From positions 363,469 to 423,691 of the forward strand of contig KE159593.1 in NCBI GenBank assembly GCA_000403255.2: a stretch of 60,223 nucleotides of DNA, written 5' to 3'. Source of the stretch: Lachnospiraceae bacterium 3-1 (GTDB lineage Bacteria > Bacillota > Clostridia > Lachnospirales > Lachnospiraceae). Made by a program: the position numbers and the translations under genes. Shown here piece after piece: positions 8,412 to 17,235 of the stretch. The notes below the pieces were generated by a model. It searched no databases, was not told the DNA's origin, and saw only the letters and a program-made list of their open reading frames with translations. The stretch's first letter is position 1; every line of letters begins with the position of its first letter.

Positions 8412-9155
8412 TTGAATGTAGCAATTTGTGATGACGAAGAATATGTGCGCAGCTACATACGTAGGCTGCTTGAGAGACAGAAGATGGATTGTAAAATCAA
8501 GGAATTTTCATCGGGAGAGGAATTGCTTAGGTCCGCAAAAGAGGAAGCTATAGATCTCTTATTCCTTGATATTTCCATGGAAGGCATGGATGGGCTCACG
8601 GCTGCAAAACAGCTCAGGAATCAGGCCCTGCAACGGGGGGAAGCCATATGGGGCGGTTTGCCTCTTTTGATTTTTGTAACAGGTTACCCAGAATATGCAA
8701 AGGATGCTTTTTCGGTTCATCCATTTCATTTTCTTGGGAAACCCATAAAGGAAAAGGAGTTCGAAGAGGTATTGGAGCAGGCAGTACGGGAATACCAATG
8801 TCTGACTGTCCGAAAACAGGAAATGCCTAGAGAACTGCTGGTTCGTACAGGAACTACCACAAGAAAGGTTCTTTCAGAAGAGATTTATTATGTGGAAAGC
8901 AGTAATCGAAAGGTGATTCTGTGTCTGAACCATGAGAAAATCATATACTATGGGAGAATTGGTCAGCTGGAGGAAGAGCTTTCGGAAAGTTTTTTTCGGG
9001 TACACAGGGGGTATCTGATAAATATGAAGTATGTGGAACGATACAGCAGGACGGAGGTTTGGATGAAAAATGGTGACAGCCTGCTAATCTCAAAGTACAA
9101 ATATCAGGATTTTGTGAAAGCATACCTGAACTACATTTCGGAGGAAAAACGTTGA
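8412..9155 (+). CDS. LytTR-family response regulator (AgrA-like)
   Basis: This is a 247-aa response regulator. The receiver domain (1-125) has the acidic pair in AICDDE and phospho-acceptor D53 (LLFLDISMEGMDG). The C-terminal LytTR DNA-binding domain (about 145-243) shows EEIYYVES, then FFRVHRGYLINMKYV and LLISKYKY. I chose the TTG at 8412 because GAGGTGGAAGG sits just upstream. An ATG five codons earlier (8397) lacks a site, and longer frames start in untranslated sequence. It is translationally coupled to the kinase, whose TTG overlaps this stop. LytTR regulators of this type often control peptide signalling, competence or exported products; the target is unknown here. Confidence 0.88.
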   Translation: MNVAICDDEEYVRSYIRRLLERQKMDCKIKEFSSGEELLRSAKEEAIDLLFLDISMEGMDGLTAAKQLRNQALQRGEAIWGGLPLLIFVTGYPEYAKDAFSVHPFHFLGKPIKEKEFEEVLEQAVREYQCLTVRKQEMPRELLVRTGTTTRKVLSEEIYYVESSNRKVILCLNHEKIIYYGRIGQLEEELSESFFRVHRGYLINMKYVERYSRTEVWMKNGDSLLISKYKYQDFVKAYLNYISEEKR

Positions 9156-10555
9156 GCCAGGAAGAGTATGAATGGGTGATTAATATTTCTGGGATTTGTC
9201 ATGTAATACTGCAGGTTTTGTTTTTGGAAATAATTTGGGAAATTTTTTATCCTGTAAGAGAAAGAAGCAGGCTGGCTGGCGCAGGGGTTTTGATGGGAAT
9301 GAATCTCTTGATGTATTTCTGGCCAGGATTGGATAGCTGGTACCGGTATCCCATATCAGCAGCATTGATTTTGGGATATGCCTGGATTTGCTGTCAGAAG
9401 CATTTGGAGAAGGCGTTGTTTGTTCTGTTGCTGTTTTATAATTTCCACGCCTTAAGTTTTCTGATATCCAATAGTATTTACCAGTGGGGAACAGAATGGA
9501 TGCTGCAAAGGCTGGACCCTACGGCGGAAAACTATCTGTCTCTCGTTTATGAAAGTACATCCTGGAGTCAGAAATTATTGCTTGCTTCCTATGGGTTGCT
9601 GTTTCTCCTAATGATTCTTATTCTGAAAAAAATTGTGAAAAGGCCATGGGATATGAATTGGCAGGATGTGATGTTTTTGTCCTTTCCCAATGTGGCGGGC
9701 GGCATGTTAGCACGAGTAGTGCTGGATATTTCTATGGTAAAAATGAAGCAAGAGATGTTTTTTTTGTTTGAAGAAAAAAGAGATATGATTTGGAAAGTCC
9801 CCTTGGTTGCAATGTTAATTTATCTGGGGGAAATGTCTGCCATTTATATTTTCCAGCAGTATGGGGAATTACAACAGGAGCGTCAGAAGCATTTTGTGGA
9901 AAAGCAACAAATGAAAGCCATACAGCAAAGATTGGAGGAGGCAGAGGATTTCTATGGAAGTATCCGAAAAGCCAGGCATGAGATGAAAAATCATATGGCC
10001 AATCTCAGAGGATTGGTGGCTGGTGAACATTATCAAACAGCAGAGCGCTATATGGAAAAGCTGGAAGAGACCATGGAAACCTTGGATTACCAGTTTGCTA
10101 CGGGAAATCCGGTGACAGATGTGGTTATCAATGACAAATACCGGAAGGGGAAGGCCCTTGGAATTGATTTTCAGGTACAATTCTGTTATGAGCCAGAGGA
10201 TGTTATTTCTGTATTTGATATGGGCATATTGTTGAATAATCTGTTGGACAATGCCATAGAAGCCTGTGAAAAGATAGAGGAAAGTCAGCGGTATATCCGC
10301 CTTGTCCTAAAAAGAAAGGATCATTTTCTGTTGCTGGAGGTGGAGAATAGCTTTGACGGGGTAATCGAGTGGGAGAAAGGAACCTCCATTCCAATGACCA
10401 GAAAGCAAAGGGAGTCATTGGCCTGCATGGAGCATGGGATAGGTTTAAAAAATGTGAAAGAGATAGCGGAACGTTATCTTGGAGTGATGGATATTAAAAT
10501 CAAAGAAAATGTATTTCAAGTTACAGTAATGTTACAACAGGAGGTATCGTTATGA
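9152..10555 (+). CDS. GHKL sensor histidine kinase (AgrC-like)
   Basis: This 467-aa kinase is the partner of the LytTR regulator. The N-terminal half has about six membrane segments (to about 240), as in quorum-sensing kinases that bind peptide in the membrane. A dimerisation helix with ARHEMKNHMANLRGL supplies the likely phospho-accepting His near residue 277. The GHKL ATPase domain follows, with an N box LLNNLLDNAIEAC and a G box GIGLKNVKEIAE. The start is TTG with GGAGG eight bases upstream, overlapping the regulator stop by 4 bp. No agrB/agrD-type peptide gene is visible nearby, so the ligand is unknown. Confidence 0.88.
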   Translation: MSQEEYEWVINISGICHVILQVLFLEIIWEIFYPVRERSRLAGAGVLMGMNLLMYFWPGLDSWYRYPISAALILGYAWICCQKHLEKALFVLLLFYNFHALSFLISNSIYQWGTEWMLQRLDPTAENYLSLVYESTSWSQKLLLASYGLLFLLMILILKKIVKRPWDMNWQDVMFLSFPNVAGGMLARVVLDISMVKMKQEMFFLFEEKRDMIWKVPLVAMLIYLGEMSAIYIFQQYGELQQERQKHFVEKQQMKAIQQRLEEAEDFYGSIRKARHEMKNHMANLRGLVAGEHYQTAERYMEKLEETMETLDYQFATGNPVTDVVINDKYRKGKALGIDFQVQFCYEPEDVISVFDMGILLNNLLDNAIEACEKIEESQRYIRLVLKRKDHFLLLEVENSFDGVIEWEKGTSIPMTRKQRESLACMEHGIGLKNVKEIAERYLGVMDIKIKENVFQVTVMLQQEVSL

Positions 10556-11205
10556 GAATTACAGATCAGGTGATGAATGCAACAGCAAGAAGGGCCGGAG
10601 TGCCTGTGAATCTATCCCTTGTGGATTATTTGAACAAAAATAATACAAACAGTCTGGAAGATATGTTTGGCGTAGAAAATGGTGCAAATTCCGTGAAAAA
10701 AACCAGTTATGAAAAGCTGGAAAAGACGGCGGAGGAATTGGTGAAGGATGCACAGGCATTTCTGGCGGAAGGTGAGGATTCTATCTTTGCCAAAGCAAAG
10801 GAAAGCGGAGATAATGAGGAATTGTATCATCAGGTGGAAAAGCTGCTGGCGGGTTACAATGATACATTACAAAGATTAAAATCGAATTCTTCTGCCTTGG
10901 ATGATTATTACCGTCAAATGCTTCAGGATGCAGCAGGAAAAAACAGTGAAGCGTTAAAGGCTGCTGGAATTACGATAGGAAAGGATGGGACCTTGCGTGT
11001 TGATAAGGATAAATTAAGGGAAATGGATGCAGATAGCTTGGAGAAGCTTTTTGGCCCTTCTGGAACTTTTTCAGAAAAAGTTGCTTTTTTGGGAGAACGG
11101 ATTGCAGATCATGCTGGAGCAAATGCTTTAAGTTATTCTAGTAAATATAATTCCAGTGGAAATAGTTATGCAGAGATTGGAAATAAGTATGATATCTGGG
11201 GATAA
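10552..11205 (+). CDS. Orphan helical protein coupled to the LytTR/GHKL pair
   Basis: The protein has 217 aa, with no signal peptide or membrane segment. Its ATG overlaps the kinase stop by 4 bp with GGAGG upstream, so it is translated with the two-component pair. Residues about 45-125 are strongly helical and charged. The region GITIGKDGTLRVDKDKLREM (about 142-161), followed by SLEKLFG and a Ser/Asn/Tyr-rich tail, resembles the C-terminal part of flagellar-cap (FliD-like) proteins by eye. The flagellar N-terminal half is missing and no flagellar genes are near. I cannot assign a function. It may be an effector or accessory part of the signalling unit. Confidence 0.6.
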   Translation: MRITDQVMNATARRAGVPVNLSLVDYLNKNNTNSLEDMFGVENGANSVKKTSYEKLEKTAEELVKDAQAFLAEGEDSIFAKAKESGDNEELYHQVEKLLAGYNDTLQRLKSNSSALDDYYRQMLQDAAGKNSEALKAAGITIGKDGTLRVDKDKLREMDADSLEKLFGPSGTFSEKVAFLGERIADHAGANALSYSSKYNSSGNSYAEIGNKYDIWG

Positions 11206-11280
11206 AAAGGAGCGGCTTTTGTTTCCATGCTCTAGGGGTGGAGGAACAAAAAAATTGTGATAAAAATAATTTTTTATTTC

Positions 11281-11309
11281 TTGACGTATTGGATTCAGAC
11301 ATGTTATCT
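11281..11309 (+). promoter_or_regulatory. Promoter for the transglutaminase-domain gene
   Basis: TTGACG (11281-11286), 17 bp, TTATCT (11304-11309), located about 50 bp before the start codon. Confidence 0.55.
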
Positions 11310-11357
11310 TGAACATTAGAGCATGAATGATAATATATGGAAAGAAAGGAAGAAATT

Positions 11358-14300
11358 ATGCAACAGAAACGGTCAGTTAGTTTCCTGCTGGTATTATTTT
11401 TTTCAATGCTATTTCTGCTGGATTTTTCTGGCGGCAAAGTATACGCATCCAGTCTGGAGAACAGTAATGGGAGAGTAGCAGGAGGGCAGGAAAGATATTA
11501 TTATGCACAGCTTCCACAAGAGGCGAAAGGGTTCTATGACGCAATGTACAATATGTATGCCCAGGGAATTCTAAAAACTGGGACGGCAGATTATGATCTT
11601 GTGGGAAACGGTCATCTGACCCAGGAGCAGCTTGACGGTTATGCCAACGGTAATATGACCTTGTTGTCCTATATGGGGGCGGCAAGGGATGCTTTTTATG
11701 CAGATTATCCAGAAATTTTTTATGTGGATTTTTCATACCTTACCTTGCGGGTGACAAGGAAAGGAGCGGAATACCGTGCGTATCTAGGGCCAGGAAGAAG
11801 TGATAATTATTTTGTTCAGGGATTTACCAGTCAGGCGCAGGTGGAAGAGGCTCTTACTGAATTTGAAGCTAGAATAAATGGCATTGTGGCAGGCGCTAAT
11901 AGCCTTGTTGCGGAGGAAGGCAAAAGTCTTGCAGGACAAAAGGTAAAATACGTTCATGATGAGATTATATGGAATACATCGTATCGGCTGGAGGATACCT
12001 GTCAGCCAGAAAACGTCGGTCATATCAGGACGGCATATGGAGCTCTGGTAAAGGGAGAGAGCCTGTGTGAGGGATATGCACGGGCTGTGAAAGCAGCATT
12101 GGACAAGCTGGGCATTCCATGTATTCTTGTACAGGGAGGAGTTCAGGTTACCACAGACAAGGTAGAACCACATATGTGGAATAATGTCCAGATCGATAAC
12201 CAGTGGTATGGGGTAGATGCCACTTTGGATGATCCTATTTCCCAGCTTCCAGGTGAAGGAGGGAAAGATGGATTTGAACGCTCGGACTATCTGCTGGCTG
12301 GAGATGATGTGATGAGCAGAAGACATGTGCCAGATGGCGTGATGTCAGAAGCGAATTTTGAATTTACCTATCCAGCGGTGGCAGGGCAGGGTCATTTGTA
12401 TCAGGAAGTTGCAAATACAAATGGACTTAAGGTTTTATATAACAGCGATGGCATAGACGGAGAAATTCAGGCTGGGGTATACAGGGTCAGCTATAACGGA
12501 ATGGGTGCGAATGAGTCCATGAAAAATGGCAAGTATATGCTGATGCGCGCAACAAAATTTTACCCAAACACCAATCGCTGGGAATATGACCCATGGGCGT
12601 ATTTGCTTCCTGATGAGTATGCGATGAATGACACGAAGACAGAGGTTATTTTAACCATTGGGAATGCGGATTATGTGGAGTTTGCAGTAACCAGTGAAGC
12701 GCCGGGAAATTATAATGGAAATACAGGTGGAAGTCCGGAGAATTTAGCTTTTCATGGAGATACCCTGTTGTTTGATGCACAAACAGAGGTGCTTTATAAT
12801 CCAAGTGGAACCTATATCGCCCCGCCTTATGTGTCAAAGGCGACGCCGTCTGTTACTGCAAGGATTGAAATTGGAAAGACACATCATATGACCATCCTTT
12901 ATGATGAAAAGCTGAAGCTTGAAGAAGGGGCCACAGGAGCAGGAATAGATACATCGATCCTGGAAAAAAATACCACCGGTCTTGAGAATTGCAAGGTGGA
13001 AAATTTTGCCTGGGATGGAGACCGTACAGTTACCTTTGACTTTACCCCAAGTCAGATGTGGCTGGATGATTCCATAAATTATGTTTTTCAAGTTACAGGC
13101 CTTGTTGGAATAGACAGTGAGAAGGTGCCGAAAAGTTTTAGCTACACGGCTGCGAATAAAAAGTCAAGCTGTGCTTACCGTTCCAGAGGATATTATTTCA
13201 ATCTGTTTGGAAGACCCCAGCTTTTGGAGAATTCAGATCTGGCGTCAAAGGATTTTCAGGAATGGAAGACAGAGGATGGAAATGATGTAACTCTTGCCAT
13301 GATGTCAGGTCTTACCCTGGTGGCAAGCTCTCCTACCCATGAACAGACAGATACCATGAATGGTATGCTGAATGGTCAGTTGGGGGAAAAAGCGCTGAAA
13401 AGTGAAACATATAATATCAGCCTGCTGACTTGTAACCAGAATATTCTGTCTGTGGGAACCTCCGTCAGAATATCGGTGGGGTTCCCATATGGGTATGGGC
13501 CAGACGATGAGGGCGTTACTTTTAAAGCTTATCATTTTTTACGAGATAAATATGGGGAAATTATTGGTCTGGAGGAAATACCATGTATTGTCACACGGTA
13601 TGGACTGGTGATTCAGTGTAAATCCTTTAGTCCCTTTGCAGTTGTAGCGGCGGCTGATGATGGTACCAATGTGAAAACTTCCAAGTCTATTCTTTTGTCC
13701 ACCACACAGGGCGGCAAAATCACCGGAGCAGAGAGCATTTTTACGTTGGCAGAAGGGGAGAAGAAGGAGCTTACCATTCAGGCGGAAGAGGGTTATGTGA
13801 TAGATGCTGTAGTGGTGGGAGGAAAATATCAGGATATCACCAATAGCAAGGTTATGACAGTGACAGCGGATGGTAAGGATTTGGCGGACGGAGATATTAT
13901 TGAAGCTCAGTTTGTAACTGAAACAGTGAAACAAAAAGAAGTGGCAAGAGGTGAGACTTTAGTTTGTCCTGTTCCGATTCCAGCCCAGATTACCCTTCAG
14001 AAGGATACCATAACGGTAAAGGAAAAAGAAGGCTTTGAGATAGCTCCAACTATAACAACACCGCAAAATGGACTTCATTCTTATCAGTGGTATAAGGATG
14101 GTGTGGCATTAAAAGGGAAAACTAGTGAAAAGCTTACCGTTTTGTCTGCATCAAAGGAGGATGCTGGGAAATATATGCTGGTGGTTACAACGGTGTCCGG
14201 TGTTGCTGGTGTTGACGCGAAGAGCAGCATCTGTAATGTAAAGGTGACAACAGCACAGGAGATAGAAGATAAACCGAATACGTCGGGACAATCCAATACA

Positions 14301-14936
14301 AAGCCTGGCAAGGTATCGGGACTTAAGGCTTCTTCAGAAAAGACAGATAGGGTGGTTCTGAAATGGAATAAGGTTTCCAAAGCAGATGGTTATCAGATAC
14401 TTCGGTATAATGTGTCGTTGAAAAAATTTGTAGCGGTTGCCAATGTTTCCAAAAATTCTTACACAGATAAGAAGAAAACTTCAGGGAAAACATATCGATA
14501 TAAGGTAAGAGCATATAAAAAGACGAAAGGAAAGGTTTCTTATGGTTCTAGTTCTAAAGAAGCTAAGATTATTGTTAAGCCGAAAACTCCTACCAGTCTA
14601 TCGGTAAGACGCTTATCAAGTACTTCTGTTCAGATTAGCTTTAAGCCGATAAAAAATGCAAGCTTTTACCGTATTTACAAATATAAAAAGGGTTCCAGCA
14701 AACAGGTGGCTACCTATAAGGCCACTTCCAAGAAATTATATAGGTATGATACGAAGAAGAGGAAATGGCTGTATCTTAGAAAAATTACAAAAGCAAGAAA
14801 CGGCAGGATTACCTGCAAGATTACTGGATTGAAACGGAGTGATAGAAACCAGCAATATCGGGTTCAGGCTGCAGTATCTAAGTCTGGATATAAGACTCAG
14901 TATAGTGAAAAGAGTAAAAAGGTATCTGTGAGATAA
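11358..14936 (+). CDS. Secreted transglutaminase-like protein with Ig-like and Fn3 domains
   Basis: The protein has 1192 aa. A signal peptide covers about 1-31 (SFLLVLFFSMLFLLDF, then KVYAS). A transglutaminase-like core at about 120-300 has the full triad: C237 in GESLCEGYARA, H272 in EPHMWNN and D287 in YGVDATLDD. Two or more beta-domains of unknown type follow, then an Ig-like domain (about 890-960; YQWYKDGVALKG) and fibronectin type III-like repeats (about 990-1192; PGKVSGLKASSEKTDRVVLK, GYQILRY). The C-terminus is very basic and Lys-rich, with no sorting motif. Such proteins may bind wall polymers and modify protein or peptide amides outside the cell, but bacterial transglutaminase folds can also be proteases. 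The start was chosen at the ATG after AAAGGAAG, seven codons into the longest frame. Confidence 0.85.
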   Translation: MQQKRSVSFLLVLFFSMLFLLDFSGGKVYASSLENSNGRVAGGQERYYYAQLPQEAKGFYDAMYNMYAQGILKTGTADYDLVGNGHLTQEQLDGYANGNMTLLSYMGAARDAFYADYPEIFYVDFSYLTLRVTRKGAEYRAYLGPGRSDNYFVQGFTSQAQVEEALTEFEARINGIVAGANSLVAEEGKSLAGQKVKYVHDEIIWNTSYRLEDTCQPENVGHIRTAYGALVKGESLCEGYARAVKAALDKLGIPCILVQGGVQVTTDKVEPHMWNNVQIDNQWYGVDATLDDPISQLPGEGGKDGFERSDYLLAGDDVMSRRHVPDGVMSEANFEFTYPAVAGQGHLYQEVANTNGLKVLYNSDGIDGEIQAGVYRVSYNGMGANESMKNGKYMLMRATKFYPNTNRWEYDPWAYLLPDEYAMNDTKTEVILTIGNADYVEFAVTSEAPGNYNGNTGGSPENLAFHGDTLLFDAQTEVLYNPSGTYIAPPYVSKATPSVTARIEIGKTHHMTILYDEKLKLEEGATGAGIDTSILEKNTTGLENCKVENFAWDGDRTVTFDFTPSQMWLDDSINYVFQVTGLVGIDSEKVPKSFSYTAANKKSSCAYRSRGYYFNLFGRPQLLENSDLASKDFQEWKTEDGNDVTLAMMSGLTLVASSPTHEQTDTMNGMLNGQLGEKALKSETYNISLLTCNQNILSVGTSVRISVGFPYGYGPDDEGVTFKAYHFLRDKYGEIIGLEEIPCIVTRYGLVIQCKSFSPFAVVAAADDGTNVKTSKSILLSTTQGGKITGAESIFTLAEGEKKELTIQAEEGYVIDAVVVGGKYQDITNSKVMTVTADGKDLADGDIIEAQFVTETVKQKEVARGETLVCPVPIPAQITLQKDTITVKEKEGFEIAPTITTPQNGLHSYQWYKDGVALKGKTSEKLTVLSASKEDAGKYMLVVTTVSGVAGVDAKSSICNVKVTTAQEIEDKPNTSGQSNTKPGKVSGLKASSEKTDRVVLKWNKVSKADGYQILRYNVSLKKFVAVANVSKNSYTDKKKTSGKTYRYKVRAYKKTKGKVSYGSSSKEAKIIVKPKTPTSLSVRRLSSTSVQISFKPIKNASFYRIYKYKKGSSKQVATYKATSKKLYRYDTKKRKWLYLRKITKARNGRITCKITGLKRSDRNQQYRVQAAVSKSGYKTQYSEKSKKVSVR

Positions 14937-14972
14937 AAATAGAAGAAGGTTTTCACGTTTGTAATTGAGCGG

Positions 14973-14999
14973 TGTGAGAATGTGAAGAAGATTCTCACA
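14973..14999. terminator. Convergent stem-loop between two genes
   Basis: TGTGAGAAT pairs with ATTCTCACA around a short loop, between a plus gene ending at 14936 and a minus gene ending at 15001. There is no T tract on either side. Confidence 0.4.
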
Positions 15000-15000
15000 A

Positions 15001-15843
15001 TTATCCAGGCGGTTTTCGTATGGAGGAGGGGGTACAGCCATACATTTTCTTAAAGGACTGATGAAAGCGTTTTTGGTTGGTGAAACCATTTTTCTCCATA
15101 ATCTCTGCCACAGGAAGGCTGGTAGCCTGCAGGTCACTGTAAATTTTTGATAGGCGTACTTCATCTAAATAATGCAAAAAGGAAGTGCCTGTATTCTTTT
15201 TGAAGATCCGGCAGAAATGCTCCCGGCTGACGCCAAGAAAGGAAGCTGCATCCTGCAAAGAGATATTTTCCTGGAAATGCTCTTCCACGTAACGGATGAC
15301 AGAGCGGATACGTTCCACGGATAGAGGGTCTGAGGAGAATGGGCTTGGGATATCCTTGGAGGAAAAAAACCGAAGCAGACGTGCAAGGACTTGCAAAATC
15401 AAGCCTTCCGCTTCTAAACGAAAGGCCAAAGCGTCATACATATACAGTCGGGTCAGCTCTGCAAGGAGGGAGCAGATTTTATAATATTCTGGAAACTGCT
15501 CCTGGCTGATGAGTTCTGGAATACATTGAATTTGGCAGTTGGCAATTTCCGGTATATAGTTTTGCAGATGCTCCTTTGAGATATGGATGCGCAGATACAT
15601 GGAAGAATCGTCATGGGCAAAGGTGCTGTGAACTTTACAGCATTCTATGGCCATGACGTTTTTTTTCGGTAGTTGGTAGGTTTTGTTTTCGATGGTAATG
15701 TCTGCTTCTCCATTTAGCGGATATAATAATTCCATTTCTTCGTGCCAATGGGCTGGGTGGTAACCGCCAGGGGTTGTGTGAAAAGATAGGAAAATCCCAA
15801 GGGGGCTGGATTCAAATATTTTTTTGTAATACGGTTGCTCCAT
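15001..15843 (-). CDS. AraC-family transcriptional regulator with cupin sensor
   Basis: The protein has 280 aa. The N-terminal cupin/AraC ligand domain (about 15-110) shows GGYHPAHWHEEMELLYPLNG, typical of sugar-responsive members. The C-terminal pair of helix-turn-helix motifs (about 180-280) shows ISLQDAASFLGVSREHFCRI and a second motif ending FHQSFKKMYGCTPSSIRKPP. It likely activates a carbohydrate-use gene elsewhere, because neither neighbour is an obvious sugar gene. AAGGAGAG lies before the ATG. Its promoter (15881-15908) is visible on the minus strand. Confidence 0.88.
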   Translation of the reverse strand: MEQPYYKKIFESSPLGIFLSFHTTPGGYHPAHWHEEMELLYPLNGEADITIENKTYQLPKKNVMAIECCKVHSTFAHDDSSMYLRIHISKEHLQNYIPEIANCQIQCIPELISQEQFPEYYKICSLLAELTRLYMYDALAFRLEAEGLILQVLARLLRFFSSKDIPSPFSSDPLSVERIRSVIRYVEEHFQENISLQDAASFLGVSREHFCRIFKKNTGTSFLHYLDEVRLSKIYSDLQATSLPVAEIMEKNGFTNQKRFHQSFKKMYGCTPSSIRKPPG

Positions 15844-15880
15844 GGACGTCTCTCCTTATGTGTTGTGTCAATTTTACCTT

Positions 15881-15908
15881 AGTATAGCATAAAAACAGAT
15901 AAAAACAA
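15881..15908 (-). promoter_or_regulatory. Promoter of the AraC-family gene
   Basis: Read on the minus strand: TTGTTT, 16 bp, TATACT with a TG extension (TGCTATACT). It lies about 38 bp upstream of the start. Confidence 0.55.
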
Positions 15909-15993
15909 ATCAAAAATTGAAAATGAAATGTGTTGTCTCAGAGGCAATGGAAAGGAATATAATATCAATATTGCCTTAAATCTTGTCAAGAAA

Positions 15994-16022
15994 ACACCTT
16001 TTTGCAGGAGTGGGAAAGGTGT
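15994..16022 (+). promoter_or_regulatory. Leader hairpin before the 58-aa gene
   Basis: ACACCTTT pairs with AAAGGTGT around a 13-nt loop, 50 nt upstream of the small gene. A TATAAT at 15958-15963 may be the -10 of its promoter. Confidence 0.35.
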
Positions 16023-16072
16023 ATGATAATATACGTAGCCGAGAAATAGAAAAATCATTTGGAGGTAACGTT

Positions 16073-16249
16073 ATGAGTACAATGACATTAAAAAGCAATG
16101 CAGCAGCAAGTGAGAAAACAACAAGTACATTGAAAGACAGGATTGCAAATTACTTTATGGAAAACCACAAAACTTTTGTGTTAGGATTATATGTGATTTC
16201 TGGAAAGATGCCTAGCGTGGAAGTTCTGCGTTCGATGAAAATGCTGTAA
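16073..16249 (+). CDS. Small 58-aa protein of unknown function
   Basis: A strong GGAGG lies seven bases before the ATG, and a well-formed terminator follows, which supports a real gene despite its size. The first 20 residues are Ser/Thr/Ala-rich (MSTMTLKSNAAASEKTTSTL). The rest contains KDRIANYFMENHKTFVLGLY and ends SMKML, probably one or two helices with an amphipathic face. There is no signal peptide or metal motif. I do not recognise the family. It could be a regulatory or stress peptide. Confidence 0.6.
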   Translation: MSTMTLKSNAAASEKTTSTLKDRIANYFMENHKTFVLGLYVISGKMPSVEVLRSMKML

Positions 16250-16308
16250 GAATTAGGCGCTTTATGAGATGAAAAGAATAGAGATATTAATGAAAAACCG
16301 AAGAAGAG

Positions 16309-16346
16309 ACGGACTGTTCAGAAAAAACTTGAATGGTCCGTTTTTT
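16309..16346 (+). terminator. Terminator after the 58-aa gene
   Basis: A 12-bp stem, ACGGACTGTTCA against TGAATGGTCCGT (two wobbles), is followed by TTTTTT. Confidence 0.85.
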
Positions 16347-16422
16347 AGTTATTAGGATAATCTTGTTCTATTGTTTTCTATTTCGTCATATTTTATTTGT
16401 AAAGAAAATCAGGCGGATGTTC

Positions 16423-17130
16423 ATGAAAAAACGGATTGAAGTGATTATGGCATTGGCGCTATTGATTGGCGCCTATTTTTTTGCAAGGGAAGGCGCTCAC
16501 ATGGTAGAAAGCATGAAGGCACGGACAGGAGAGGTATGCATTGTGATTGATGCAGGCCATGGTGGGGATGATCCTGGGAAAATTGGCATTAACAAAGCAA
16601 AGGAAAAGGATATCAACCTGAAAATTGCAAAAGAACTGCAAAGGCTTTTGGAAAAAGAAAACATAAAAATTGTTATGACGCGGACGGACGAGGGAGGACT
16701 TTACCAGCAGTCTTCTAAGAATAAAAAGGTAGAGGATATGCGCAAACGCTGTGAAATCATAACCAAAACTAAGCCAGTATTTACGGTAAGTATTCATCAG
16801 AACAGTTATCCAGAAGAATCGGTGAAAGGGGCCCAGGTCTTTTATTATGGGCAGTCTGCGGAAGGAAAAAAATTGGCGGAGACTTTGCAGAAAACTCTGG
16901 TGGAGCAGTTAGACCCTCAAAACCACAGGCAGGCAAAGGCGAATGAAAGTTATTTTCTTCTAAAAAAGACCCCAACTCCAACTGTGATTGTAGAATGTGG
17001 ATTCTTGAGCAATTCCAAGGAAGCAGAGCTTTTGACAACGGAGGAGTACCAGAAGAAGGTGGCAGAAGCGGTGAGAGATGGGATTCTGGGATACTTGGGG
17101 CGAGGCGCAGATACATCTGGAGCAAATTAA
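16423..17130 (+). CDS. cwlD: N-acetylmuramoyl-L-alanine amidase, CwlD-like
   Basis: The protein has 235 aa. An N-terminal signal anchor at about 6-20 (VIMALALLIGAYFF) leads to an Amidase_3 domain. Zinc ligands are H46 (IDAGHGGDDPG), E61 (EKDINL) and H125 (TVSIHQNSYP); the catalytic Glu is E191 (VIVECGFLSN). Family members cut the amide between N-acetylmuramic acid and L-alanine. The compact form with a single anchor matches CwlD, which makes muramic-delta-lactam of spore cortex together with PdaA. The start is the ATG after AGGCGG; the longer frame begins inside the upstream terminator. The gene stands alone, so the sporulation link comes from family knowledge. Confidence 0.85.
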   Translation: MKKRIEVIMALALLIGAYFFAREGAHMVESMKARTGEVCIVIDAGHGGDDPGKIGINKAKEKDINLKIAKELQRLLEKENIKIVMTRTDEGGLYQQSSKNKKVEDMRKRCEIITKTKPVFTVSIHQNSYPEESVKGAQVFYYGQSAEGKKLAETLQKTLVEQLDPQNHRQAKANESYFLLKKTPTPTVIVECGFLSNSKEAELLTTEEYQKKVAEAVRDGILGYLGRGADTSGAN

Positions 17131-17160
17131 TATATTTGAAACAGCCATGGGGACTGTCTG

Positions 17161-17196
17161 CCTGCCAAAGATATTGAAGAAATGGCAGGTCACTTT
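17161..17196 (+). terminator. Terminator after the amidase gene
   Basis: CCTGCCA pairs with TGGCAGG around a 15-nt loop, with TTTT four bases later. Confidence 0.5.
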
Positions 17197-17235
17197 TGTA
17201 TGTATCATGAAAATAAAGCAGTTTCTTTTTGAATT

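Noticed and set aside
11784-12326. Long minus-strand frame of 180 codons
   Set aside because: Antisense to the transglutaminase-domain gene, no start signals.
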